DNA from: JALYSX01 sp036510515
Lineage (GTDB): Bacteria > Vulcanimicrobiota > Vulcanimicrobiia > Vulcanimicrobiales > Vulcanimicrobiaceae
Assembly (NCBI GenBank): GCA_036510515.1
Contig: DATCDS010000035.1
Span: forward strand, 1 to 36,548
Length of the DNA stretch: 36,548 bases
Reading direction: 5' to 3'
In this document: positions 24,822-33,401 of the stretch, piece after piece
How positions within the stretch are numbered: the first letter of the stretch is position 1
How the letters are laid out: each line of letters starts with the position of its first letter
Translations under genes and position numbers: made by a program
Notes under the pieces: model-generated
The model's database searches: none
Told to the model about the DNA's origin: nothing
Seen by the model: only the letters and a program-made list of their open reading frames with translations

Positions 24822-24864
24822 CAAAAAAACTCCTATCGACCGCCATCGCGTTCAAAATAGGAGT
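24822..24864 (-). terminator. Fluoride riboswitch expression platform (intrinsic terminator)
   Basis: On the minus strand ACTCCTAT (24864-24857) pairs with ATAGGAGT (24836-24829) around a 20-base loop and runs into seven T residues. The 5' arm is also the 3' part of the fluoride aptamer, so folding of the ligand-bound aptamer would block the terminator and turn the DUF190-crcB operon on. Confidence 0.85.
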
Positions 24865-24906
24865 CATCAGCCGGCGAGCGGCGGTTATCGGCGGAACTCC
24901 ATCGCC
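24858..24906 (-). promoter_or_regulatory. Fluoride riboswitch (crcB motif) aptamer
   Basis: The minus strand reads GGCGATGGAGTTCCGCC, then GATAACCGCC, and ends in GGCTGATGACTCCTA. These match the conserved parts of the crcB RNA motif: the 5' GGCGAUG, the CCGCC pairing arm, the AAC joining region and the 3' GCUGAUG-x-CUCCUA. It lies directly upstream of DUF190 and crcB, the usual target. Confidence 0.92.
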
Positions 24907-24956
24907 TTGTCTGCTCCCTCAATTCTCCGAAGGCTCGGCTGCCCCTTCCTCCCGTG

Positions 24957-25172
24957 TCAATGCTGGGCCGGCCGCGCGCTTGCGGCGGCGTTGCGACGCT
25001 CCCAGGCGGGGACGTTCTTGTTGATCGCCCACCATTGCGCGAACGCGATCGCTCCGCACATCACGACGAAAAAGACAACCAAGCCGTAGCCCCAGGCACG
25101 ACGTTTCTGCACGGACATTCCCGTAAAGCGGCTCACGATTGGAGCGGTTCGCGACGCCGTTCTCTCGTGCAT
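24957..25172 (-). CDS. Small single-span membrane protein
   Basis: A 71-residue protein from ATG 25172 with one hydrophobic segment (WGYGLVVFFVVMCGAIAFA) and a basic, alanine-rich C-terminal tail. The positive residues before the span suggest N-in topology. ATG 25118 (MSVQKRRAWGYG) would give 53 residues and leave the structured region upstream as a leader; I cannot choose firmly. It is unrecognised. It lies upstream of the fluoride riboswitch on the same strand, divergent from the transglycosylase gene. Confidence 0.5.
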   Translation of the reverse strand: MHERTASRTAPIVSRFTGMSVQKRRAWGYGLVVFFVVMCGAIAFAQWWAINKNVPAWERRNAAASARPAQH

Positions 25173-25256
25173 CCTCAGAAAAGGTCGCCCCTGCTCATGA
25201 GGGGCCGACGGCAATGCACAAGGACTCTCTCAGCCGGGGCTGATAGACTAGGGTCC
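25164..25256. other. Structured intergenic/leader element between two divergent genes
   Basis: On the minus strand CTTGTGCAT (25222-25214) can pair with ATGCACGAG (25172-25164) over nine positions including one G-U, enclosing a hairpin of CCCCT/AGGGG with flanking GTCG/CGAC (25184-25209). A second hairpin, TCAGC-CGGG-GCTGA (25230-25243), sits inside GGAC/GTCC (25222-25256) next to the transglycosylase start. It matches no riboswitch class I can recall. Confidence 0.4.
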
Positions 25257-25889
25257 ATGCGTTCGATCATCGTTCCGGTTTTAGCCGGGGCGCTGGTTGC
25301 GTTGAGCGGCATAGCCGCCGACGCCGCCACCGTCAAGAAACCGCCAACGACCCGTCAAAAAATTACCGCGTACGCGACCGCCTTGCGCCACATCAATCCG
25401 CAGATGCCCAAGTGGCAAAGCCAAGATTTGGCCAAGCGCGTGCTCAACACGTCCTCGCACTGGCGCATCGACCCCACCATGCTCGTCGCGCTGGTGACCG
25501 TCGAGTCGCGTTGGCGCACCGATGCGCGTTCGGGAGCGGGCGCGATCGGCTTGGGCCAGTTGATGCCGGGCACCGCGTCGGCGCTGCACGTCGACGCGCA
25601 CGATCCCAAGGCCAATCTTTCGGGCGCCGCACGTTATCTCAGCGGCCTGCTCGCACGATACGCATCCAAGCCCAATCGTTTCGCGCTCACGTTCGCGGCC
25701 TACAACGCCGGCCCGCACGCCGTCTCGCTCTTCGGCGGCATCCCTCCCTACAGCGAAACCCAACACTACGTCGTGCGCGTGCTCAGCACGTGGCGCACGC
25801 TCGCCAAGTTCATCCACTTCCCCCCAGCCCGCACCATCGCAGCCGTCCCCAAAAAACCCGCCGCCCTAGCCTACTGGACCGGCAGATAA
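25257..25889 (+). CDS. Lytic transglycosylase (SLT domain), exported
   Basis: A 210-residue protein with a signal peptide (1-23, ending in AADAA). A lytic transglycosylase SLT domain covers about residues 65-175: catalytic E83 in LVTVESRWRTDARS, then GAIGLGQLMPGTA, NLSGAARYLSGLL and TFAAYNAGPHAV. It cleaves peptidoglycan glycan strands to 1,6-anhydro products in the periplasm. ATG 25257 is chosen because it starts the signal peptide; the frame is open upstream. Its stop lies three bases from the stop of the convergent peptide-binding lipoprotein. Confidence 0.9.
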   Translation: MRSIIVPVLAGALVALSGIAADAATVKKPPTTRQKITAYATALRHINPQMPKWQSQDLAKRVLNTSSHWRIDPTMLVALVTVESRWRTDARSGAGAIGLGQLMPGTASALHVDAHDPKANLSGAARYLSGLLARYASKPNRFALTFAAYNAGPHAVSLFGGIPPYSETQHYVVRVLSTWRTLAKFIHFPPARTIAAVPKKPAALAYWTGR

Positions 25890-25892
25890 CCG

Positions 25893-27491
25893 CTACCACC
25901 TCCACTCCCATGGGTTCCAGTACGTTCGCACGATGCTGGATGGTTTGAACCCCTTGAGCCCTCGACGCGTAGCCAGGGCACCGGCTACGAAGCCGAGGTA
26001 GAGCACGTGCGTGCGCGCGATCAGTTCGCGCTGCATCTCCACGTCGCCGCGACGCTGCAATGCCTGGTCGACCGCGCCGAGCTCCAGCCGCGCCGCAGCA
26101 TCGACTTCTGGGTCGCAGATGCGCGAGTAGTTCTCACCGGCGGGTGGGCGCGTATCGCAGCGATACAGGTAAGACGTGTCGGCGATGCCGCCGGGGTTCC
26201 AGCCGCCGACGAAGAGATCGAATCGGCCCCCTGCGAGAATGCCCCCCTCACTTGCCGGCGCAGTCAGCAGCGCTGAGGGATATTGGCGGAGTACGACGGC
26301 AACTCCAACTGCCGCCAGCGCCGCCTGGATCTGCACGGCGATTTCACTCTCGAAGTTTCCGGTGCCATGCGCGAGCACGAGTTGCGCCGGGCGTCCAACT
26401 TCGTCCAGCATCCGGCGTGCCAAAGATGGATCGAACGGCTGCTGGCGCAGGTTCGGGTCATAACCGAAAGCGCCGGGCAGACGGTCGCCTTCGGCCGGAA
26501 CGTAAAACGGGCCTAGCGTATCGCGCATGATGCGGTCGCGGTCGATCGCGGCGACGATCGCTTGGCGGACCCGCTCGTCGCGCAGCGCGGGCCGCTGGTG
26601 CGCAAAGAGAAGATATTCCAGGGTGTTGCGTTGATAGACGTCCACGTTGGCGTCGGGCATCTTCCGAAATATCTCCAGGAGCTCGCGCTCTCCCGTCAGC
26701 CCTGCGACGTCGATCTGCCCGTCATGCCACAGGCCGATCAGCGCGGCGTTCGAAGGAGCCGTTCGCATCTCAAGATACTTCGTCGGCGGTATACCCCGGA
26801 AGTAGCGATCGAAGCGTTCGAGATCCACGACGTCGCCGCGGCGCCACGCCTTCACGGCATACGGCCCGCATCCGATTGGGCGCTCGTTATAGGACGCATG
26901 GTTGATATCCAGCACGTTCTGGAGCAGATGCTTGGGAACAATCGGGTAGGGCTGATTGGCTGCGGTGGCAAGAAACGTCGCGATGCCCGGCGAGTACGAT
27001 TCACGGAGTCGCACTTCGACAACGTATGGAGACGGAACACGAACGTCCGTAATAAGATTATAACCGGATCGGTCGGCCACATTGACATCTGGGCGGCTGA
27101 CGAGGCCGAGCGTGAACGCGACATCGGCAGCCGTTACACGTGCGCCGTCGTGCCACAACGCGTCGCGGCGCAACTCGTAGCGAAGCGTTCTGCCATCGGG
27201 AGCGATGCCCCCGTTGGCAAGCGTCGGAACGCGGACCGCGATATCCGGGATAAGGTTGCCGCGCTCGTCCGTACGGAGTAGGAAACCATTGATGATGAGC
27301 CCTACGTCGAAGGTGTTGGGATCGTCGCCCAACAGCAAGTTGAGTGTGGACGGATCGCCGTCAAGCGCAATACGAATGCGATCCCGGCTCGTTGCAAACG
27401 GCGCGCAAGAACCGAGCGATCCAGCAGCCAGCATGGCCACGAATTGCTTTCTCGTCAACCGTAATCTTAGCGCACGCTCATCATCTGACAC
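25893..27491 (-). CDS. Peptide ABC transporter substrate-binding lipoprotein, family 5
   Basis: A 532-residue SBP_bac_5 protein (DppA/OppA type) that binds oligopeptides, nickel or opines in the periplasm. The lipobox is SLGSC (C at about residue 29) after an RLTRKQF basic start. Family signatures are LRYELRRDALWHDGARVTAADVAFT near residue 105, GCGPYAVKAW near 208 and RDERVRQAIVAAIDRDRI near 305. No ABC permease or ATPase is adjacent, so it is an orphan binding protein. Last gene of the asparaginase-receptor-BNR operon; GTG 27491 follows the upstream stop by one base. Confidence 0.88.
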   Translation of the reverse strand: MSDDERALRLRLTRKQFVAMLAAGSLGSCAPFATSRDRIRIALDGDPSTLNLLLGDDPNTFDVGLIINGFLLRTDERGNLIPDIAVRVPTLANGGIAPDGRTLRYELRRDALWHDGARVTAADVAFTLGLVSRPDVNVADRSGYNLITDVRVPSPYVVEVRLRESYSPGIATFLATAANQPYPIVPKHLLQNVLDINHASYNERPIGCGPYAVKAWRRGDVVDLERFDRYFRGIPPTKYLEMRTAPSNAALIGLWHDGQIDVAGLTGERELLEIFRKMPDANVDVYQRNTLEYLLFAHQRPALRDERVRQAIVAAIDRDRIMRDTLGPFYVPAEGDRLPGAFGYDPNLRQQPFDPSLARRMLDEVGRPAQLVLAHGTGNFESEIAVQIQAALAAVGVAVVLRQYPSALLTAPASEGGILAGGRFDLFVGGWNPGGIADTSYLYRCDTRPPAGENYSRICDPEVDAAARLELGAVDQALQRRGDVEMQRELIARTHVLYLGFVAGALATRRGLKGFKPSSIVRTYWNPWEWRW

Positions 27492-27492
27492 C

Positions 27493-29472
27493 TTACGGAC
27501 TTAAACGCTTGTAGACCTTGATACCCATAGCTACGGCGTCTGTGATGCTCTGAGGCTGTACCTCGTGAAAGCCGCGTATTCGAAATCGCAACCGGAACGG
27601 AGCGCTACGTCCGCCGGCGGGTGTCCCCGACGATAGAACAACTGGGCTGACAAACCACGTGGCTCCATTGCGAAACGTTCTCTCGGCGTCTAGTGGCTCG
27701 GGATTGCCGAAATCGGAATGGATATCGGACGCCGTCATCGCTAGACTCCCTCGCAACGGCTTGACGCCTCGGTTGATGATCCGGACGTCCAGCGCCACAT
27801 CATGCGTCGCCGGAGAATACTCCAAATTGGAGAGTTCTAAGGCTAGCGACGAGCTCATATCCTTCCAGCCGTTCAAGAGCGTTGTATCTCGCCCGGCGTT
27901 CGGTCGTGGATACGATATTGCGATGGGAAGCTTCGGCGCTTCGCATCGCGCACTCGCGTTGGCGGCGGGACGGGAGATCACCGGCGCTGCGACGGTTGCA
28001 CCGGGCTGCACGACGATCCCTCTCGTCCAAAGCGCCTGGCCTTCGATCCCCGGCTGTGCCCAGAAGGCGTGGAATCCACCGTTTGCATCTGCCACAAGGT
28101 CCGACGCATCCGCGTAACCGAGAAGGTCCACCCGCAGCGAAATGCCCAATCCAGGAAGAGACGCAAGCTTCAAGAGAGATGTGCTCTTCTTCAGGAAGCC
28201 TTGAACCGCGGCGGAGTACTCGTCGATTGCGACCGCTTGCAAGAACTTTGAATAATAGGCAGTCGACGATTCAAGCGGGTAGCGAGCTACCTCGACGCCG
28301 GGCGTAAAAGTCTTGCCTCCGTCCAGCGACGCTGCAAAGTAATCTCCCTGCCCTTCGTCAATCCACGATGCGCCGAGTACGCCACTCCCGTTCACGGTAA
28401 GATGCAGGCCGATGATGGCGGGCCCCACTGCACACGATGCCGCGGAATCGAGCGAAGATCCGCGCAAAATCTCGTGGGAGGACCACGTTGCGCCATTATC
28501 ATCCGATGTGGCGAGCACCGCTCGCGCGTGACTGCCAACAGCTTCTATCCAGCCCAGGTACAGCCTCCCGCGAAACGGTCCATCGCCGTCATCACGCGCG
28601 AGCGGAACCGACCACGTCGACTCCCCACTGTGCACGATCGAAAACGAACGCAGCGTTCGCGCTTTCAAAGAGAACGCAAATATCTCCGCGTCTGCCGTTG
28701 CCTTCCACATGCTTGGCGCTGCGCCGCCGCGCGGTTTGTTTGGCATATGCCGCGATGCGGTCGAAAACAACACCGTTCCGTCCGGAAGGGACGCCGTTCC
28801 GAACGCAAACTCACCCTGATAAGAGAATTTCGATGGCGCCGGAACGGCAAACGGCCCCTTGAGCGAGAGTCCGCCGTCGGTAGACTCGAAGACCACTGGG
28901 GAAAGTTTGCCCCATTGACCGGGCTTCGTTACTGCCTGGTTCCCAAAGATGATGAGGCGCTCTGGATCCGTTTCCGTCGACGGTAGAACGCTCGCAAAGG
29001 TCCAGTCAACGAATCCGCGAGTTATCGTCCGCCGCCAAGTCAGACCGTGGTCGCGAGACACGAACAAATGAAAGTTCCCATATTCATGCCTCGGCTCGCC
29101 GGAATCCGTATTTGATGCGCTCGTCGTGAAATACGCATCCCCTCCGGATCCGTACGCGCAATGCTCCTCCGAAACCCAGTCCGTCGACGCGTCCGTCGCC
29201 CTACGTGCCCACGCCCTGCCGCCGTCGAACGAGGCGTACAGATAACCGCCTACTCGATTGGCAAGCGGATCCTCATACATGCCGCAAACCATGATGTAAC
29301 GCGGGTCCTTCGGATCGGGACGAGCCCACATCATCTCATAGCGAGCCGTATCAGGTGCGCTTACGCGATAGGCGCGTCCAAGAACAGTGCCGTCGTCCGG
29401 CGACGCTAGTGCATTACTGCTCGCAAGCAAGAGCAGTAATGCACAGACGAACAACTGGCGAGCGATACCCAT
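27493..29472 (-). CDS. Secreted BNR-repeat (sialidase-like propeller) protein
   Basis: A 659-residue exported protein with a signal peptide (1-24, ending in SNALA). Asp-box repeats (SFDGGRAW, SRDHGLTW, STDGGLS, SDDNGATW, SLDGGKTF) spread over residues 80-390 mark a beta-propeller of the sialidase/BNR type. The C-terminal ~150 residues are a beta-sandwich-like domain (VALDVRIINRGVKPLRGSLAM). The arginine triad and Tyr/Glu pair of true sialidases cannot be confirmed by eye, so the activity is open. It lies three bases after the TonB receptor stop, so it may act on or bind the same substrate. Confidence 0.78.
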   Translation of the reverse strand: MGIARQLFVCALLLLLASSNALASPDDGTVLGRAYRVSAPDTARYEMMWARPDPKDPRYIMVCGMYEDPLANRVGGYLYASFDGGRAWARRATDASTDWVSEEHCAYGSGGDAYFTTSASNTDSGEPRHEYGNFHLFVSRDHGLTWRRTITRGFVDWTFASVLPSTETDPERLIIFGNQAVTKPGQWGKLSPVVFESTDGGLSLKGPFAVPAPSKFSYQGEFAFGTASLPDGTVLFSTASRHMPNKPRGGAAPSMWKATADAEIFAFSLKARTLRSFSIVHSGESTWSVPLARDDGDGPFRGRLYLGWIEAVGSHARAVLATSDDNGATWSSHEILRGSSLDSAASCAVGPAIIGLHLTVNGSGVLGASWIDEGQGDYFAASLDGGKTFTPGVEVARYPLESSTAYYSKFLQAVAIDEYSAAVQGFLKKSTSLLKLASLPGLGISLRVDLLGYADASDLVADANGGFHAFWAQPGIEGQALWTRGIVVQPGATVAAPVISRPAANASARCEAPKLPIAISYPRPNAGRDTTLLNGWKDMSSSLALELSNLEYSPATHDVALDVRIINRGVKPLRGSLAMTASDIHSDFGNPEPLDAERTFRNGATWFVSPVVLSSGTPAGGRSAPFRLRFRIRGFHEVQPQSITDAVAMGIKVYKRLSP

Positions 29473-29475
29473 GGC

Positions 29476-32259
29476 CTAAAAACGGATCTGCGTCGTCAGT
29501 ATGATGGATCGCGGACCATATTCCTCGCCGTAGTCACCGTAAGCGGGTCCGCTAATGGTCGGAACGCCCCAAAGATTGCTGAACGACAGCGAATTAACCG
29601 ATCCGTCGTAGATGCCCGTCAGGTTCCTGAATGTAAGCAACAGCGAAATGCGGCGGTTCAATCCGTAACCGAAGCGAGCGTCGGTCTCTAGGAAGCCGGG
29701 GCGATAATAGGAATTGTTCGGGCCATAGTACGTCGGGTCAAACTCCGCGAAGGTCTGTGGCTTCCAACGGTATCCCAGCGTTGCCGTACCCTGCGAGTAG
29801 GGAACGGTCCCGCTGTACCCGCCGTAGGCTCCGCCATTGAAATTGGTGCCCGGTACCACCCAAAGATTTGCGCACTGCGTGCATCCGGGCTGGTCGTAGA
29901 ATCCACCGGGAACGCTGACGACAAAGCCGCGCGTCAGACCAATGGATAAACCGCCATAGACCCCCTTTGGCACATCTCGCTGTAAGCTCAACAGAATGCC
30001 TTCGTATCGGGAGACGCCGAGGTTACTGTATTCGGCCGTATAGAGCGGAAGCCCCTGAAACGTTCCCGAGAGATTGGTCGATTGGAAAAGCTGACCGTAG
30101 AGATTATCGCGGTATGCGTCGAACGAAAGCACCGTATCGGAGCGAAGACGAAGATCGGAACCGATGTCGAATCCGAAGGACTTCTCGGGTCGAAGGTTGA
30201 GGTTTGTAACCGTGACCGTGTACGTATTTGAGTTTGGGTCTAAGCTTGGAATACCGTTGTTGCCGATTAGGTAACTGAGCGGCGCCAGAGCTAAACCTCC
30301 CCCTGCGGCGGCTCGAAAGGCAACTCTGTAATTCGGATGCCATACGACACCAAGACGCGGGGCCCCGTATGAGAGGCTCTGATCTGTGTATGCTGCGTTA
30401 TTGTCGGGATTCGGAACGTGATATCGAGCAGCGACATCGTAGTAGGAAAGGTTAACTGAAGTTGTGTCGGTAGGGCTATAGTCGAGATACACCCTGGACT
30501 CGTTCGTCGTCTCGGATACCGACGACGGCGTCGTGCTGGCGTAGCTGTAGTCACCTCCGCCATACGTATAGCTATAGGCCTCGGTCCCGGGCGTGTTGTA
30601 GTACGACTGCACGTACGACGCTCCCAGCGCGACCTTCGAGCCAAATTGCGTGTCGTACGCTATCGACAGGTCGCGATTGTTCGCCGCATTGTTCTCTAAG
30701 TAGTGAAATGCGTCGCTCGTGACGGTGTAACTGCCGCCGTTGAACGTTACCGGCGATCCGTTTAGCGTACCGCCGCCATACAGTTGGGTCGTGTATGGCT
30801 GGTCGAGACCGCCGCCGGGATTGCTGAACGTCTCGGCAATGAACGTCTTGTTCTGAAGTGCCGCCAGCCGCAGAACGCCGTTGCCGACTCCGATGGAAAT
30901 CTTCTCCTCAAGAAGGCTCGACGCCTGAACAAACGGCACGGCCGTGGGGTACCCCTGGTAGAAATAGAGGAGGCTGTTGCCGGCCGGGAACGACCCGGCA
31001 TATCCCGCTGGCGGCGTAAAATCTACCGGTTGCAACGGCGCTCCTTCGAATGCTGCCGTACGCTGTCCGGCATAGAACACCTCGGCGCTTACCGAAGGGG
31101 ACAGCGCGTAGCGCAGAGCAACCGATCCGCCGTACTGACTCGATGCGGTCGAAGCTTGCGTACAGCAGCTTAGGAGCCCGCTGCCCAGCGAATAGTTTCC
31201 ACCGACTGCGTATCCTGGGGCGAAGTTGTAGCTTGTCGCGCACGATCCGGTGCACGAGAACGGCTGTCCGTTCACGGTCAAAGGCACGGCTGAACTCGCG
31301 GGGAAGACGGCGCTGTTGAGCGGTCCGGGGCTATCGTCGATACCGTACGTTGCCCTCGCGGACAGTTTTCCGAAGCGTAGCGCAACCGTCCCATCTGCAT
31401 TGAAACCGCCATAAGGGTCCGTGCTGACCGACAGTTCTCCGCTATTCTTTGTGACTAATCCGGGAGAGGAGAGCACCAAACTGCCTCCAATGGAATCGAC
31501 GATCGTCGGTGATAGCGCCCCTGGTCCGCGCACGACGTCGGCGGTTGAAAACGAATTCATCGGGTAGTAACCCAAATCCGTGCCCGCTCCAGCGAGAAGG
31601 GTGTACGACGTCCCGATTAGCGGCATGCCATCTAGAACCGTAGCTGTTTCGTAACCGGCTGCACCGTTAATCGACACGATGGCAGGAGAAAGGGGAGAGT
31701 CGGGTACGGCCGCATTGAATGCCGAGCCGCCGCTGGCGCCAAGAATCGTAACGCCCGGAATCTTCTCAAGGAGCTGTCTCCAGGACGTCTGACCTTCAAA
31801 CGCGGCGCTAGCTGGGCTTAGCGGCGTCGTTGAAGCCGCGGATACATTGAACCGGGCGTGGGCCTCAGTATTCGTGTGCGCGATGACGCTAAGGCCTGCT
31901 ACCGTGTCGTACTGAATCGCGATCGTGATGTCGCGGTCAACTACAACCGCATCCTGGGCGACCGTTCCAAGCGTACTTGACCTTACGGTAACGCGATAGA
32001 GGCCCACGGGAACGTCGGTAAACAGGAAGCGACCTCGCGAATCCGTAGTGGAATGGAGAATATCGGGGCCACTGAGCGTCACGAAGGCCGATACGACGGG
32101 ACTCCCTACGGCGTCGGTTACCGTTCCCGTAAGCGTCGCAGTGCCGGTAACGGCGGACTGCGCTCCGACGCGACCGGAGCCAAACGCAAGGACAGCTAAG
32201 AAAAATAGCGCTGCGAGAATGCTACTGCAATTCCGCGCTGACGTTATCGTGCGAAACAT
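29476..32259 (-). CDS. TonB-dependent outer-membrane receptor with N-terminal carboxypeptidase-regulatory-like domain
   Basis: A 927-residue outer-membrane protein with a signal peptide (about 1-33). A carboxypeptidase-regulatory-like beta-sandwich follows (about 40-118: LTGTVTDAVGSPVVSAFVTL, DSRGRFLFTDVPVGLYRV), then a plug domain (about 150-265, with LEKIPGVTILG and VLDGMPLIG) and a 22-strand-type barrel ending in QIRF with the C-terminal Phe expected for BAM insertion. The importer depends on TonB-ExbBD, not in this window. The substrate is unknown; the operon of asparaginase, BNR protein and peptide-binding lipoprotein suggests peptides or glycopeptides. A perfect ribosome site overlaps the asparaginase stop. 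Confidence 0.9.
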   Translation of the reverse strand: MFRTITSARNCSSILAALFFLAVLAFGSGRVGAQSAVTGTATLTGTVTDAVGSPVVSAFVTLSGPDILHSTTDSRGRFLFTDVPVGLYRVTVRSSTLGTVAQDAVVVDRDITIAIQYDTVAGLSVIAHTNTEAHARFNVSAASTTPLSPASAAFEGQTSWRQLLEKIPGVTILGASGGSAFNAAVPDSPLSPAIVSINGAAGYETATVLDGMPLIGTSYTLLAGAGTDLGYYPMNSFSTADVVRGPGALSPTIVDSIGGSLVLSSPGLVTKNSGELSVSTDPYGGFNADGTVALRFGKLSARATYGIDDSPGPLNSAVFPASSAVPLTVNGQPFSCTGSCATSYNFAPGYAVGGNYSLGSGLLSCCTQASTASSQYGGSVALRYALSPSVSAEVFYAGQRTAAFEGAPLQPVDFTPPAGYAGSFPAGNSLLYFYQGYPTAVPFVQASSLLEEKISIGVGNGVLRLAALQNKTFIAETFSNPGGGLDQPYTTQLYGGGTLNGSPVTFNGGSYTVTSDAFHYLENNAANNRDLSIAYDTQFGSKVALGASYVQSYYNTPGTEAYSYTYGGGDYSYASTTPSSVSETTNESRVYLDYSPTDTTSVNLSYYDVAARYHVPNPDNNAAYTDQSLSYGAPRLGVVWHPNYRVAFRAAAGGGLALAPLSYLIGNNGIPSLDPNSNTYTVTVTNLNLRPEKSFGFDIGSDLRLRSDTVLSFDAYRDNLYGQLFQSTNLSGTFQGLPLYTAEYSNLGVSRYEGILLSLQRDVPKGVYGGLSIGLTRGFVVSVPGGFYDQPGCTQCANLWVVPGTNFNGGAYGGYSGTVPYSQGTATLGYRWKPQTFAEFDPTYYGPNNSYYRPGFLETDARFGYGLNRRISLLLTFRNLTGIYDGSVNSLSFSNLWGVPTISGPAYGDYGEEYGPRSIILTTQIRF

Positions 32260-32268
32260 CGTGAAAGG

Positions 32269-32276
32269 ACCTCCTT
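32269..32276 (-). promoter_or_regulatory. Ribosome-binding site of the TonB receptor inside the asparaginase stop
   Basis: AAGGAGGT on the minus strand starts within the TGA stop codon of the asparaginase and lies nine bases upstream of ATG 32259. It fixes the receptor start and implies coupling of the two genes. Confidence 0.8.
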
Positions 32277-33256
32277 CAAAGTAATTCTTCCGTTACCAGT
32301 TCGGCACCTAATGCGATGCCGCCGATGGTTCGGCCCACTGCGTTGAATACGGGTCGTTTGGCAAGATTAGCGAGAGTTTCTGCGGCAAGCGGAGATGGAT
32401 CGGCACACCGCGGAATTAGCTGCGCCAAGATCGACGGAAGGGCCCGCGAATTCCCGTCGTGTACCTTGACCGCAAGGGCGATGCCTTGAGTAAGGATCGC
32501 ATCGGCGTGCAGGCCCTCTGCACCGATCTTACCGATGATGGCGCCGTGGCTCCATTCGATCAGCTGCGTATCGAGGTTGTCCTGCCATCCGCCGACATAA
32601 GCCGGCTGAGCCGTCATTGCGCCGCGGACACGCGTGCTTGCCTCGTCTTCGGCGACGCCAAAACGGGCGTATGCGACCGCGATCTGTCGGAGGGAAGCTC
32701 CGAAGATCGGCATATCGCATCCGTCCACGGCCAACTCGTGCGGACCAAACGAAACGCCGAATGCGGGCATAATCGTAGATAGCAGGCGCACCTGCACGGG
32801 GTGTGTTGGCTCGACGTACCTCTCTACCGAATATCCGAGATGCCGGCATAGCGCCAATACGGCGGCATGCTTCCCCGAGCAGTTATTCGCGATCGGCGGC
32901 CCGATCACGGCCCTACCCTCCTTCGCCGGGCCGCACAGCAGCGCGTTCTCATCCAGATCGAGCCGCGCGAGAATGCGTCGTACCGCTTCCACGTGGCGCT
33001 GCTCTCCATCGTGAGAGCCCGCCGCCAACGCGATGTCCGCTTCGTCGAACTCGTAGGCTTCCGCTGCTCCGCTACTCGCCAGCATCGCCGCCAGGAAGGG
33101 CTTCGCGAGCGACCGTACGGGATAGACATGTTCCACGTCACCAAACGCGTCGATAACCTCGCCGTCAGCCCGCACAATGCACGCCGAAAATGTGTGAACC
33201 GACTCGAGATACGCTCCCCGGCGTACCTCGACTCGTGCCGTCCCGATCCCGTTCAT
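32276..33256 (-). CDS. L-asparaginase II family protein, Rhizobium etli (ReAV) type
   Basis: A 326-residue PF06089-type asparaginase with a serine-hydrolase-like fold. The residues known from the R. etli enzyme are all in place: first SxxK S49-K52 (VRSLAKPF), S81 (AGSHDGE), K243 (IGKIGAEG), and the metal site C126, K129 (NNCSGKH) and C180 (DGCDMPIF). It deamidates L-asparagine to aspartate and ammonia. No signal peptide, so cytosolic. ATG 33256 is used; an upstream in-frame extension to 33325 is arginine-rich and not expected in the family. First gene of the operon, divergent from the LAL regulator. Confidence 0.88.
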   Translation of the reverse strand: MNGIGTARVEVRRGAYLESVHTFSACIVRADGEVIDAFGDVEHVYPVRSLAKPFLAAMLASSGAAEAYEFDEADIALAAGSHDGEQRHVEAVRRILARLDLDENALLCGPAKEGRAVIGPPIANNCSGKHAAVLALCRHLGYSVERYVEPTHPVQVRLLSTIMPAFGVSFGPHELAVDGCDMPIFGASLRQIAVAYARFGVAEDEASTRVRGAMTAQPAYVGGWQDNLDTQLIEWSHGAIIGKIGAEGLHADAILTQGIALAVKVHDGNSRALPSILAQLIPRCADPSPLAAETLANLAKRPVFNAVGRTIGGIALGAELVTEELL

Positions 33257-33401
33257 TCTCCGAGCATCCTCGCAGCGCACATCTCGCGCATCGGGGGAGT
33301 ACTGATAGTCGGGTCGTCGCGGCAATCGGCGCAGCCCCGGTTAGGTGTAGCCCCTATGCCCAATGGCCCGGCTTTCGAGTAGAATGGAGCATGGGACTTC
33401 A

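Noticed and set aside
25164..25256. Assignment of the structured region to ydaO, glycine, c-di-GMP or TPP riboswitches
   Set aside because: Single words look similar (for example CTCTCAG), but none of the conserved core blocks occur in the right order.
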